A model generated the notes under the pieces. That model had not been told where the DNA came from and did no database searches. It saw only the letters and a list, made by a program, of their open reading frames with translations. From Sinorhizobium sp. RAC02 (GTDB lineage: Bacteria > Pseudomonadota > Alphaproteobacteria > Rhizobiales > Rhizobiaceae), in contig NZ_CP016452.1 of the NCBI RefSeq assembly GCF_001713395.1, forward strand, positions 1,550,001 through 1,614,000: 64,000 bases of DNA, in the 5' to 3' direction. Shown here piece after piece: positions 25,976 to 34,449 of the stretch (within the stretch, counting starts at the first letter, position 1; every line of letters begins with the position of its first letter). Both the position numbers and the translations under genes were made by a program.

Positions 25976-26000
25976 AAAACCCCGGCCTTGCCGGGGTTTT
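25976..26000. terminator. bidirectional rho-independent terminator
   Basis: AAAACCCCGGC (25976-25986), a 3-base loop and GCCGGGGTTTT (25990-26000) form an 11-bp stem with A/T tails on both strands. It lies between convergent genes and can serve both. Confidence 0.85.
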
Positions 26001-26005
26001 GCGTT

Positions 26006-26707
26006 CTATTTGGATGCGTGGAAAAGCCGCTCCCGCGAGCCGGTGAGATGCTGGAACATAAGCTCCCGCGCCTTCGCGCCGTCACGGGCCGAAATCGCTT
26101 CCGCAATCGCCTCGTGTTCGCCAAAGACCCGGGTGAGGCCGGTGGTCTCGCGCTTTACCGACGCGCCGTGGAACCGCATCCCTACGGCGATATGGTCCTT
26201 CAGTGCTTCCATGGCGGTGAAGAAATAACTGTTCTGCGCGGCGCGCGCGATCGCGAGGTGGAACTGGAAGTCCGCATCCTCGCGGTGGGACTGCCGGTTG
26301 GTGGCGTCCCGCATCAGTTCCAGCGCCTGGCGGATGGCGGCGAGCGTCGCCGCATCGTGGCGCTCGGCGGCAGCCGCGGCGGCCGCCGGCTCGACGGTCA
26401 GGCGGAACTCGTAGCAGTTGAGAAGGTCGGCGACGTTTTCGAGCTGCCCGAAACCCAGCGGCTCGCGCATGCCGACGGCCCGCACGAAGCTGCCCGCGCC
26501 GCGCCGGGAATAGATGAAGCCCTGCTCGCGCAGCCGCCGTAGCGCCTCACGGATGATCGGCCGCGAAACCTCGAATTCGATCGCCAGGTCATGCTCGGTC
26601 GGCAGGCGCTCGTCCGGCTTGTAGGCACCGGACTTGATGGCGCGATGCATGCGCTCGAAGACGAGATCGCCAAGGCTCCTGCGTGCTGTTCCGTTCTCCA
26701 GTCCCAT
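26006..26707 (-). CDS. GntR family transcriptional regulator, FadR/FCD type
   Basis: This 233-residue protein has a winged-helix domain (LPTEHDLAIEFEVSRPIIRE, then LREQGFIYSRRGAGSFV) and a C-terminal FCD domain with DADFQFHLAIA and histidines that likely bind a metal and a carboxylate ligand. FCD regulators commonly sense sugar acids and similar metabolites. The gene follows the DUF1537 kinase by 3 bases in one operon. It probably controls this operon and the divergent promoter at 22449-22681. Confidence 0.9.
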   Translation of the reverse strand: MGLENGTARRSLGDLVFERMHRAIKSGAYKPDERLPTEHDLAIEFEVSRPIIREALRRLREQGFIYSRRGAGSFVRAVGMREPLGFGQLENVADLLNCYEFRLTVEPAAAAAAAERHDAATLAAIRQALELMRDATNRQSHREDADFQFHLAIARAAQNSYFFTAMEALKDHIAVGMRFHGASVKRETTGLTRVFGEHEAIAEAISARDGAKARELMFQHLTGSRERLFHASK

Positions 26708-26710
26708 CGT

Positions 26711-27739
26711 TCATCCCGTCTTGCGGCACAGCCGGTCTGCGATCTCCCGCAACGTGTCCGGCTCGCCAAATCCTCCCGATTTGGCGATAATGCAATGTCC
26801 TTGGGCATGCGCCAAGCCCAGTCCGGGCAGGCATTCACCACGCAGCCGGAACCGCACGATCCCCATCTTCTTGAGCACGGCCTCCGCTGTGGCGCCGCCG
26901 GAAAGCAGCAGCGTCGACGCCGCGGCCGCAAGATCGGGGCAGACGCTTTGCGCCAGCGCATGCGACACCTCTTCCGAGGTCGCGATATCCTCGCCCGGAA
27001 CCGCCTGCACAAGCGTCAGCGCGCTGCCATCGGTGCGCGCGCCGTCAAGGCGACCATTCGGCGCCGGCAGGTGGCGCAGATCGCCATGGCCCAGCAGCGC
27101 CTCGATCTGCGCAAGGGTAATCGGGTCGCGCGAGCCGATGACGAAAAGGCCCGGACCCGCGGGGATTTCAGCGGCGCGTGCCGGGGCCTGTCCGCTCATC
27201 GCCTCGGCAAACGCTTCCGCAAGGCCGCGTGCGCCGACAAGAAGATCGATCCCCGCCTCATCCGCCCGTTCGAGCCAGAGGTGCAACTCGTTTTGGCTGG
27301 CAATGTCTGGGATCGTCGCGCGGGCCGCATGGGACCCGAGCCTTTCCGCAATGGAAATCGGCGCGTCCACCCCGAAGCCCGTCACACAGCCGTCCTTGAC
27401 GATGCGGCCGAAGGCCGGGATCGCCGGCGCCACCAGCGCCGCCTGATAGGGCATGGCATCGAGTTCGGCCGAGATATGGCCCTTGAGACGCGAGTCGACC
27501 TTCTTGAAGAGACGCGTTCCCGCCGGCAGCGTCGCTAGTGCCCTCTCCGTCTCTCGCCGCGCAGCCTCAGCGCCGATCTCGCGCGAAGCGAGATTGATCG
27601 ACAGCACCTCCGGCGCCTCGCGCAGGGCTTCGCCGACGGCGCTGGTCGAGAGGGCCACTTCCACATGCATGCCCCGCGCCGCGAACGGCGCAGCCGTATC
27701 CAGCGCCCCCGTCAGATCGTCGGCAAGAATGGCCAGCAT
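26711..27739 (-). CDS. DUF1537 four-carbon acid sugar kinase
   Basis: The protein (342 aa) has the N-terminal ILADDLTGALDTA motif, FKKVDSRLKGH, and C-terminal LLSGGATAEAVLKKMG and AKSGGFGEPDTL, all typical of the DUF1537 kinase family (OtnK/DtnK type), which phosphorylates tetronate-like acid sugars. The ATG at 27739 follows a GGAG ribosome binding site; a start 14 codons upstream lacks one. The length is somewhat short for the family (about 420), mainly in the middle. With PdxA2 it forms a kinase-dehydrogenase pair for D-threonate or erythronate-like acids. Confidence 0.88.
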   Translation of the reverse strand: MLAILADDLTGALDTAAPFAARGMHVEVALSTSAVGEALREAPEVLSINLASREIGAEAARRETERALATLPAGTRLFKKVDSRLKGHISAELDAMPYQAALVAPAIPAFGRIVKDGCVTGFGVDAPISIAERLGSHAARATIPDIASQNELHLWLERADEAGIDLLVGARGLAEAFAEAMSGQAPARAAEIPAGPGLFVIGSRDPITLAQIEALLGHGDLRHLPAPNGRLDGARTDGSALTLVQAVPGEDIATSEEVSHALAQSVCPDLAAAASTLLLSGGATAEAVLKKMGIVRFRLRGECLPGLGLAHAQGHCIIAKSGGFGEPDTLREIADRLCRKTG

Positions 27740-27965
27740 CGCGCGCTCCGCATTGTTGTTATCTTTATTGTGCGACTTCATATTGAAATGTCAATGATAT
27801 TCCTTGCAATGTTACAAATTATAGCAAGCCGATCGAACCGGCTGTTCTGCTTGTGGTCCCGGTTCCCCAGCCCCTGCTCTCGAAGACGAGCAAAGACTGG
27901 GGGCAGTCTGTGAAGAGAAGCACGGCTGCCTCTGTCCGGCGATGCAGCCCCGAGATTTGAGCCGG
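27740..27965. promoter_or_regulatory. promoter region of the kinase-GntR operon
   Basis: This 226-base spacer contains TTGCAATGT at 27804-27812, shared with 22524-22532. The half nearer the kinase gene is AT-rich. The rest, up to the DoxX gene end, shows no coding frame that I can support. Confidence 0.4.
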
Positions 27966-28430
27966 TCAGATCTGCCGGCCGATGCGATGGTCCAGCGAAT
28001 GCCGGTTGGCGCCGCGCAGCAGGAAGAAAATGGTGATCGCCGCCCAGAGGATCGATTTTTCCGCACCGAACAGGCCCTGCCCTTGCACGATGCCGTGGAA
28101 ATAGACGGTGACGAGCAGGATAACGGTCGCCACAAGCGCAGCGGCCCGGGTGAACAGCCCGAGCGTCAGGCAGACGCCGGCAAAAAACTCGCTCACCGAG
28201 AGCAGCAGCGACCAGAAGGCGCCGGGATAGAAACCGATGCTCTCCACCAGGCCGGAGGCGCCGAACGGGTCGAGGATTTTCGGAAATCCGTGCGTAACGA
28301 GCAACGCACCCGCCACCACGCGCAGAAATGTTTCTCCACCGATGAAGGACCGCTCGTAGAGCGGCGCGAGAGAGGGAACGTAGAGGTTCTGAAGACGTGC
28401 GGGTGCCGTCTCGGCATCGAGATTCTGCAT
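27966..28430 (-). CDS. DoxX family membrane protein
   Basis: This 154-residue protein has four hydrophobic segments with RVVAGALLVTHGFPKIL and GVCLTLGLFTRAAAL, the pattern of the DoxX family. Family members are small integral membrane proteins linked to redox or respiratory functions, often of unknown precise role. An AAAGGAG ribosome binding site precedes the ATG. It is the last gene of a minus-strand group with an unrecognised 399-residue protein (19 bases upstream) and an EAR-repeat protein. Confidence 0.88.
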   Translation of the reverse strand: MQNLDAETAPARLQNLYVPSLAPLYERSFIGGETFLRVVAGALLVTHGFPKILDPFGASGLVESIGFYPGAFWSLLLSVSEFFAGVCLTLGLFTRAAALVATVILLVTVYFHGIVQGQGLFGAEKSILWAAITIFFLLRGANRHSLDHRIGRQI

Positions 28431-28449
28431 GCGGGTGCTCCTTTAAGTT

Positions 28450-29649
28450 TCAGGCGGCGGGTGGACAGTCAGCCACCGCACGCGACCCTGCGGGCGGATA
28501 GACGGTGTCGGTAAAACAGGGGATGGTGATCGCCCCGGGGTCGAGGTCCTTGTCGCTCAATTCGTCGATGATGAATTCGGCAACGGAGTTGGAGAGCAAT
28601 TGGCGCGGGTCCTCCATGACCATGCGCAGCCGGGAAATGGCGGTGAAACGGTCGTTTGGATGTTTCAGCCGCGGCATTTCACTGAGCGTGCCAGCCGGAT
28701 CGGTGATGACCGGGGCCGTGCCGATATCCGGCACGAAGGCCGGGAAACCGTCGAACATCTTTGCGCCGATCTCCGCCGTCACCCGCGTCTTGCACCACAG
28801 CGTGCGATAGGCCTTTTCCAGGTCCTTGAGGTCGGTGCCGCTCTTGATCATGTCGAGGTTGAGGCTGGGGGCGTGCGGCGAGATCAGCAGGTATTCCGGC
28901 CGGAGGGTCTTTTGCGAGGCGCGCCAGAGGAGGTGGCACATATTGTTGGTGGCCCAGGTGAGGCCCGCCGTCGGGCGACCAGAACTTCCGCAGATCATCA
29001 CCATCAGCGTCCGCCAATCGAGATCCAGCCGTGTGATCCAGCGCATGATGCGGTGGGTGATGTCGAGGAAGGTCAGCGCGAAGGTGGCGACCATGACGTC
29101 GTTGAACGGCACCAGCAGGCGGCCCGGCTCCGGCGGTTCCAGGAACCGCTCCCGGAGCGCCCGGTAGGTAAAGACCGAAGGATCGGCAAGGCCGGTATGC
29201 AGGAAGTCTTCGACCGTGCGGCAGGCATAATCAACCAGGTCGACGATCTTCGGCTCCCAGCCTTTCCATGCATCCACCGCCACCTCGGTCTCCCAATAGG
29301 AAACGGTGGAGACCGCACGCACGGCCTCGCACTGGGCAAGGAAACGGCGAGCCCAGGCCTGCCAGCCGTCGATGCCCTCCTCCTGCATTTCGGCAAGCCA
29401 GGCCATGGCCGTGCCGAGATGGGAGATGGCGGTCAGTTCCTTGAAACCGCGGGTGCTGTGACGGAAGCTTTCATAGATCGGCTCCCGATCTCGGCCGGGG
29501 AACAGCACGAGGTCGGAACCCGTCGATATGAGGATGGGCGTATCGGCCGTCGCGTCGCGTTTGCGCTGCGCAAGTTCGGCGGCAATGCTGTTCGGGCCCG
29601 TATAGAGGTCGTAGAGATTGATAAAACGGGGATCGGGTCTGTAAGGCAT
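28450..29649 (-). CDS. uncharacterised 399-residue protein
   Basis: I do not recognise this family. The protein has conserved-looking stretches: PDPRFINLYDLYTGPNS at the start, then LISTGSDLVLFPGRDREPIYESFRHS, a middle hydrophobic region VATFALTFLDITHRIMRW, and MVMICGSSGRPTAGLTWATN. Most of it looks soluble and enzyme-like. A clear AGGAG lies about 11 bases before the ATG. It stands between an EAR-propeller gene (upstream, 34 bases) and DoxX (downstream, 19 bases), so the three are probably one operon. Confidence 0.8.
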   Translation of the reverse strand: MPYRPDPRFINLYDLYTGPNSIAAELAQRKRDATADTPILISTGSDLVLFPGRDREPIYESFRHSTRGFKELTAISHLGTAMAWLAEMQEEGIDGWQAWARRFLAQCEAVRAVSTVSYWETEVAVDAWKGWEPKIVDLVDYACRTVEDFLHTGLADPSVFTYRALRERFLEPPEPGRLLVPFNDVMVATFALTFLDITHRIMRWITRLDLDWRTLMVMICGSSGRPTAGLTWATNNMCHLLWRASQKTLRPEYLLISPHAPSLNLDMIKSGTDLKDLEKAYRTLWCKTRVTAEIGAKMFDGFPAFVPDIGTAPVITDPAGTLSEMPRLKHPNDRFTAISRLRMVMEDPRQLLSNSVAEFIIDELSDKDLDPGAITIPCFTDTVYPPAGSRAVADCPPAA

Positions 29650-29683
29650 GGAAGGACTGCTCCTGAAACGGCGCGGGCGCCGC

Positions 29684-30787
29684 TCAACCTAGAAATTCGT
29701 AGATGACGGTGTCTTGGGAAAACCGCACATCCGGCGTCAAGCTGTTCGTGACGACGAGATACGTCTTGCCATCCGCCTCGAAGAAGGCGGCATCCGTGGC
29801 GCCGAAGGTCTTGAAGCGGTCGACAAGCTGCCATTCCTCACCGGACCAAGCGTAGATGACGGAGAGCAGATCGGTCTTCGGCGCCTTCGGCGAGCCCTCG
29901 ATGAAATTCACCTGTACGAGATAGGAACGGCCGTTCTTCGTGATGGAGGCGAACTCCCGGCCACCCGGGCCGCTCAGCACCTGCATCTCCTCGAATTTTT
30001 TGCCGCTCCATTGATAGACGACCGTATCGTCGGCAATGGCGGCGAAGGCGACCTGCACCGGACCGGGCACCGGCAGGACATGGAAAGCGCGGCCGGTCTT
30101 GCCCTCGAAACGCTGGAAAACCTCGAAAGTCTCGCCAGTCCATTCGAGCAGCACCGATTTGCCGGTGTGATCAGCATAGGCGAGGAATTCGCGGTCGCCG
30201 GCGATGATCTTCGTCCAGTTGTAGCCCCAGGGACCATCGAGCGTCAGGAAGGGCACGAAGCTGGCGCCATCCCATTCGAAGATCGTCGAGTTGCGCGGAT
30301 TGCTCGCCTCGACGCCTTCGACAGTGACGCCGAGCGCAAAGGCCAGGAATTGCCGCCCGCCAAAGCTGAGAGCCTTCCATTGCTTGGCAAGGAAGCCGGG
30401 AAAGCGCTGGAACGGCAGCCACTCTCCACCGACTTCATGGTAGACGACGGAATCGATGTTGGGTTGGTACGGTCCCGCCCCCGTGCGGGCGCTGGCGGTG
30501 GCGAGGAAGCGTCGGTCACCGATCGCGAAGAATTCGGCATCTTCCCCGCCAGGAACCGGCAGGCGGGAGACCGGTGCAAACCTACCCTCTTCCCATTCGA
30601 AGATCAGCAGATCGGTGTTGCTGTCTCCGCCATTCATATGTGCCGGCGTGCCGGCCACATCATAGGCAAGCTGCGGCACGGCAAGGAAAAGCCGGCTGTC
30701 GATCGAGTAGATTTCGCAGGCGCGGGCCCCGGAGGTCGGCAGGATGCCGATCTGGCGCATCAGCCCTTGTTCGGAGCGCCCGTCCAT
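29684..30787 (-). CDS. EAR/EPTP repeat beta-propeller protein
   Basis: This 367-residue protein is built of EAR (EPTP) repeats: LLIFEWEEGRF, SVVYHEVGGEW, STIFEWDGASF, SVLLEWTGETF, TVVYQWSGKKF, SVIYAWSGEEW and a final TVIYEFLG, each followed by F-x-x-F and YLxVxN-like strands. The last strand at the C-terminus and the first segment (RQIGILPTSGA and RLFLAVPQLA) together complete one blade, so a closed seven-bladed propeller is expected. No signal peptide is seen. I chose the ATG at 30787, preceded by AAGGAGGGG. Its binding partner is unknown. Confidence 0.82.
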   Translation of the reverse strand: MDGRSEQGLMRQIGILPTSGARACEIYSIDSRLFLAVPQLAYDVAGTPAHMNGGDSNTDLLIFEWEEGRFAPVSRLPVPGGEDAEFFAIGDRRFLATASARTGAGPYQPNIDSVVYHEVGGEWLPFQRFPGFLAKQWKALSFGGRQFLAFALGVTVEGVEASNPRNSTIFEWDGASFVPFLTLDGPWGYNWTKIIAGDREFLAYADHTGKSVLLEWTGETFEVFQRFEGKTGRAFHVLPVPGPVQVAFAAIADDTVVYQWSGKKFEEMQVLSGPGGREFASITKNGRSYLVQVNFIEGSPKAPKTDLLSVIYAWSGEEWQLVDRFKTFGATDAAFFEADGKTYLVVTNSLTPDVRFSQDTVIYEFLG

Positions 30788-30976
30788 CTGTGTCCCCTCC
30801 TTCGTCGCGATTGGCGTGTCCACGAATGCCGGCCTCCCTGCCAGAATGCTGTTCTTGCCCGATATTGGGAGAATTCGGCCGTTCCAGCCAATTCAATTTT
30901 TGCGCGTTTTGTTTTGCAAAATATATCAATGAGCATTTATCATCGCACAGCCTAAAACACCGGATGAGACAGTGCC
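30788..30976. promoter_or_regulatory. divergent promoter between the propeller operon and the LysR gene
   Basis: This 189-base spacer is AT-rich toward the LysR start and contains the 10-bp palindrome TTTTGCAAAA (30912-30921), a possible LysR-type binding site for autoregulation or for control of the EAR operon. Confidence 0.4.
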
Positions 30977-31879
30977 ATGAACTTCAAGCATCTCACCTAT
31001 TTCCGTACCTTGGCCGAGGAGCTGCATTTTCGGCGTGCGGCGGAAAAACTCAACATCACCCAGTCTCCCCTGTCGATCGCCATCCAGAATCTGGAGGAAG
31101 AACTGGGAGCGCCGCTCTTCCTGCGCACCCAACGCAGCGTGCAGCTCACCGAATTCGGCCGGCTGCTCTATCACCATTCGCTCGGCATCCTGGAGCGCAT
31201 CGAAAGCTGCGAGCAGGAGATGAAGGCGGTTGCGGGCGGCAAGGCGGGGCAGTTGCGCATCGGCTTTACCGCCGCCTCCTCGCTGCTGTCGCCCTTCCCC
31301 GCGCTGATCCACGCCTTTCGTGACCACTATCCCGATATCAACGTGACGCTGAAGGAGCACACCAGCATCGCCCAGCTGCAGGCAATCGGCGAACGGGAGC
31401 TGGATGTAGGCGTGATCCGCCGGCCGCAGCGCAACCAGGTTTCGGGGATCTCGTTTCGCAAGCTCGCAACCGACCGGCTGGTGGTGGCGGCGCATCGCGG
31501 CCATGCGCTGCTCGACAAGGCGGAAATCCGTATCGCCGACCTCGCGGAGGAGAATTTCATCTTCTATCCGCGCAAGATCGGCGTCGGCATCTATGACCAG
31601 TTCATCGAACTGTGCGGCAAGCGCGGCTTCTTCCCGAACATCGTACAGGAAGCACAGGAGGCGACGACGATCATCGGGTTGGTCGCCTCCGGTCTCGGCA
31701 TCGCCGTGGTTCCCTCCGGGTTGCAATTCATCAAGATCCCGAATGTCGCCTTCATGCCGCTGGCCGACGCAGATGCCGAGACGGATCTCTTTCTCGCCTT
31801 CCGCGCAGGGGAGGAAAATCCCCGCATCGCCCATCTCATCCGCCTGGCGCAGACGGCCTTTCACAACCAGGAAGGCTGA
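30977..31879 (+). CDS. LysR family transcriptional regulator
   Basis: This 300-residue protein has the N-terminal LysR winged helix (HLTYFRTLAEELHFRRAAEKL, SQPS-like SQSPLSIAIQNLEEELGAPLFLRT) and the C-terminal periplasmic-type ligand-binding fold (LRIGFTAASSLL, LDVGVIRRP, GLGIAVVPSG). It stands divergent from the EAR operon and convergent with the second ABC operon, whose promoter is near 39206-39356. It may control either. The ligand is unknown. Confidence 0.9.
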   Translation: MNFKHLTYFRTLAEELHFRRAAEKLNITQSPLSIAIQNLEEELGAPLFLRTQRSVQLTEFGRLLYHHSLGILERIESCEQEMKAVAGGKAGQLRIGFTAASSLLSPFPALIHAFRDHYPDINVTLKEHTSIAQLQAIGERELDVGVIRRPQRNQVSGISFRKLATDRLVVAAHRGHALLDKAEIRIADLAEENFIFYPRKIGVGIYDQFIELCGKRGFFPNIVQEAQEATTIIGLVASGLGIAVVPSGLQFIKIPNVAFMPLADADAETDLFLAFRAGEENPRIAHLIRLAQTAFHNQEG

Positions 31880-31901
31880 GGCGTTGCCGCCCCAGCCTTC
31901 C
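31870..31901. terminator. hairpin terminator between convergent genes
   Basis: GGAAGGCTG (31870-31878) pairs with CAGCCTTCC (31893-31901) and an inner GGCG/CGCC extends the stem. It overlaps the LysR stop codon and is followed by GTTTC. It probably ends both convergent transcripts. Confidence 0.6.
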
Positions 31902-31924
31902 GTTTCAAATGGCTTTTGCGCAGC

Positions 31925-33511
31925 CTATTCGTTGAGCCAGGTCGAGGACTGGTCGAGGTAGAGGAAGTTGCTGGGGTTGAAGGTCCAGCCCTTCAGCGCC
32001 GCGTTCATGGCGACGATGCGCTCCAGCCAGACGACCGGCACGGAATAGGACTTTTCGTAGAGCCGGGTTTCGAAGTCGCGCAGCAGCGTCCTGCGCTTCG
32101 CCTTGTCCTGCTCCAGCGCCTGCTTGCGCCAGAGGTCGTCGAGTTCGCGGTCGGTGAAGCGGCCGGCCGAGCGGGCGGAGACGTCGTGCGAGATGTACTT
32201 CGTCATCTGCTCGGTCGGCTCTTCGCGCAGCGCCGAATAGATGTCGACGATCGCCTGGTACGATCCGTCGGAAATCGCCGCCGCCCATGGTGGCGTCTCG
32301 ACGACGACGTTGCGGGCATTGACGCCGATCTGCCGCCACTGGTCGGTGAGGAAGACGCCGAAATCGACAACGATCGACGGGCCGTTGCGCACCGTGAGGT
32401 CGAAGCTCAGATTCTCCTGGCCGGCCTCCTTGAGGAGGCGTTTCGCCTCTTCGCGCGCGACGGCGATATCCGTGCCGAAGCCGGCCATCTTCTGCAGGTC
32501 CGCATCGGAAGCGGCAAATTGCCCGCCGGGCAGGAAGATGCCACCGGCGTAGCGCATCTCCGTCGTGCGGCCGAGACCCTTGACGCCGCCCCAGCGGTCG
32601 ATGGCGAGGTTCAGCGCGCGGCGCACGCGCTCGTCGTCGAAGGGCGGTTTTTCCGCGTTGAAGGTCACGAGAAAATGAGTGAGTGCGGGGCCGGATTTGA
32701 TGCTGATGGCATCACCAAGGCTCTGCTTCAGCCGGTCGGCACCCTGCGGGCTGACGCCGCGGAAATCCGTATGGATCTGCCCGGCCTGGATGGCGTTCGC
32801 TACGGCCGGCCCTTCCATCGTGTAGGATTCCAGCCCGTCAAGATAGGGCTGGCCCGTGCGGAAGTAGTTCTCGAACTTCGAGGACTTCCAGACGGAACCG
32901 GACACGAATTCATCGAAGACGTAGGGGCCGCTGCCCATGACCTTCTGCTTGGGGTATTGCGGGTCCGACTTCAGGAGTGCTGCGGAATAGACGCAGTTGA
33001 ACGGCGAGGCGAAGGTGCCGAGCACGGACTCGTCCCATTCCTTCACCTTGAAGCGCACCGTATAGTCATCGACGACGTCGATCTTGTCGATCTGGCGGAA
33101 AGCTTCCAGCCGCTCGGAGATGACGCCCTCCGGTGGCCAGGCCAGCCGTTCATAGGTCGCGGCAACGTCCGCGGCCTTCAGATCCGTGCCGTCGTGGAAC
33201 TTGACGCCCTGGCGCAGCTTGAACGTATAGGTGAGGTCCGTCGGATTGGCCTCCCAGCCCTCCGCAAGATCGCCCTCGATATCCGGATAGCTGCCCGGCT
33301 TGAAGCGCAGCAGCGTCGAGTAATGCGGGGCAAGACGCATCAGCGCGGCAAAGTGATTGGCGCCGTGGCAATCGAAATTGGCCGGATCGTCGCTTACCGC
33401 ATAGCGCAGAATGCCGCCGGACTTCGGCGTTTCCTGCGCAGCGGCGACCGCGCCGTTGAGCAGGAGTGCGCCAACAGCGGCGAGCCCCACGATTTTCCTT
33501 CGGATATCCAT
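31925..33511 (-). CDS. extracellular solute-binding protein family 5, second importer
   Basis: This 528-residue protein has a signal peptide (MDIRRKIVGLAAVGALLLNG, cleavage after AAA) and the family-5 pattern: LAEGWEANPTDLTYTFKLRQGVKFHDGT and VRRALNLAIDR. It is the periplasmic receptor for the second oligopeptide-type importer. The ATG at 33511 follows GGGAGGAA; a longer frame to 33592 is rejected. It is the last gene of the importer operon, which is an unusual position, as binding-protein genes usually come first. Confidence 0.92.
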   Translation of the reverse strand: MDIRRKIVGLAAVGALLLNGAVAAAQETPKSGGILRYAVSDDPANFDCHGANHFAALMRLAPHYSTLLRFKPGSYPDIEGDLAEGWEANPTDLTYTFKLRQGVKFHDGTDLKAADVAATYERLAWPPEGVISERLEAFRQIDKIDVVDDYTVRFKVKEWDESVLGTFASPFNCVYSAALLKSDPQYPKQKVMGSGPYVFDEFVSGSVWKSSKFENYFRTGQPYLDGLESYTMEGPAVANAIQAGQIHTDFRGVSPQGADRLKQSLGDAISIKSGPALTHFLVTFNAEKPPFDDERVRRALNLAIDRWGGVKGLGRTTEMRYAGGIFLPGGQFAASDADLQKMAGFGTDIAVAREEAKRLLKEAGQENLSFDLTVRNGPSIVVDFGVFLTDQWRQIGVNARNVVVETPPWAAAISDGSYQAIVDIYSALREEPTEQMTKYISHDVSARSAGRFTDRELDDLWRKQALEQDKAKRRTLLRDFETRLYEKSYSVPVVWLERIVAMNAALKGWTFNPSNFLYLDQSSTWLNE

Positions 33512-33542
33512 GTCGTTTCCTCCCTGAAACGTGAAAATTCTG

Positions 33543-34445
33543 TCAGCGGTCCGATCGCGCCTTCGGATCCAGCACGTCGCGCAATGCGTCACCGAACATC
33601 GAGAAGGCGAAGACGACGAGTGCGATGGCGAGGCCCGGATAGAGCACGATCCACGGCGCGGTCATCGAGGTGTTGAAGGCGTTGCCGGCGAGCATCAGCC
33701 CCCAGGACGGGGTGGGTTCGGTGACGCCGAGCCCGAGATAGGACAGCGAGGCCTCGATCAGGATCGCCTGGCTGATGAAGGCGGTGAGCATGACGATGTA
33801 CGGCCCGAAAATGTTCGGCGCCATGTGGCGCACGATGATGCGCAGGTCGCTGAAGCCGAGCGTCACCGCCGCGTCGATATAGGAAAGGTTGCGGATGGTG
33901 AGTGCCTGCGAGCGGGCGACACGCGCCATCTTGGGAACGATCGGCAGCGCAATCGCCAGCACGAGGTTGAGGTCGATGCCGAAGACCAGGTTGCGCCCGA
34001 GGCTGGAGACGAGCACCAGCGCAAGCACCGTGATCGGGATCGCCAGCAGGATCTCCATGAAGCGCTCGACGATGGTGTCCACCCAGCCGCCGGCATAGGC
34101 CGAGGTGATGCCGACGAACAGCCCGATCGTGCAGCCTATGAAGCTGGCGGAGACGCCGATGAGGAAGGCCGTACGCCCGCCATAGAGCACGCGCGAGAAG
34201 AGGTCGCGACCGAAACTGTCCGTGCCCATCAGGTGTGCGAGCGATGGCGGCGCGATGGCATTGCCGTAGTCGGTGGCGAGCGGATCATAGGGCGCGATCC
34301 AGGGGGCTGCGAAGGCGACGACAAAGCCCAACACGATGAGCACGAGGCCGAGCGCTCCGAGCGGCTGGCCGAGCACGAGTTTCGCGATCGACCCGCGCGA
34401 CCGGGGCGGTGTGATCCAAAGTTCGGTGGCGACGGATTTGCGCAT
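33543..34445 (-). CDS. ABC permease, DppC type, second importer
   Basis: This 300-residue protein has an N-terminal membrane segment (LGALGLVLIVLGFVVAFAAPW), LMGTDSFGRDLFSRVLYGGRT and the coupling loop RNLSYIDAAVTLGFSDLRI, all typical of DppC-family permeases. The start at 34445 is preferred over a frame from 34484 because it leaves a normal 4-base gap after the DppB gene. It forms the membrane channel with the protein encoded upstream. Confidence 0.9.
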   Translation of the reverse strand: MRKSVATELWITPPRSRGSIAKLVLGQPLGALGLVLIVLGFVVAFAAPWIAPYDPLATDYGNAIAPPSLAHLMGTDSFGRDLFSRVLYGGRTAFLIGVSASFIGCTIGLFVGITSAYAGGWVDTIVERFMEILLAIPITVLALVLVSSLGRNLVFGIDLNLVLAIALPIVPKMARVARSQALTIRNLSYIDAAVTLGFSDLRIIVRHMAPNIFGPYIVMLTAFISQAILIEASLSYLGLGVTEPTPSWGLMLAGNAFNTSMTAPWIVLYPGLAIALVVFAFSMFGDALRDVLDPKARSDR

Positions 34446-34449
34446 GGCT

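Noticed and set aside
31916..33676. A 586-codon open frame on the plus strand
   Set aside because: It is antisense to the second family-5 binding protein, which has a signal peptide, ribosome binding site and family motifs.
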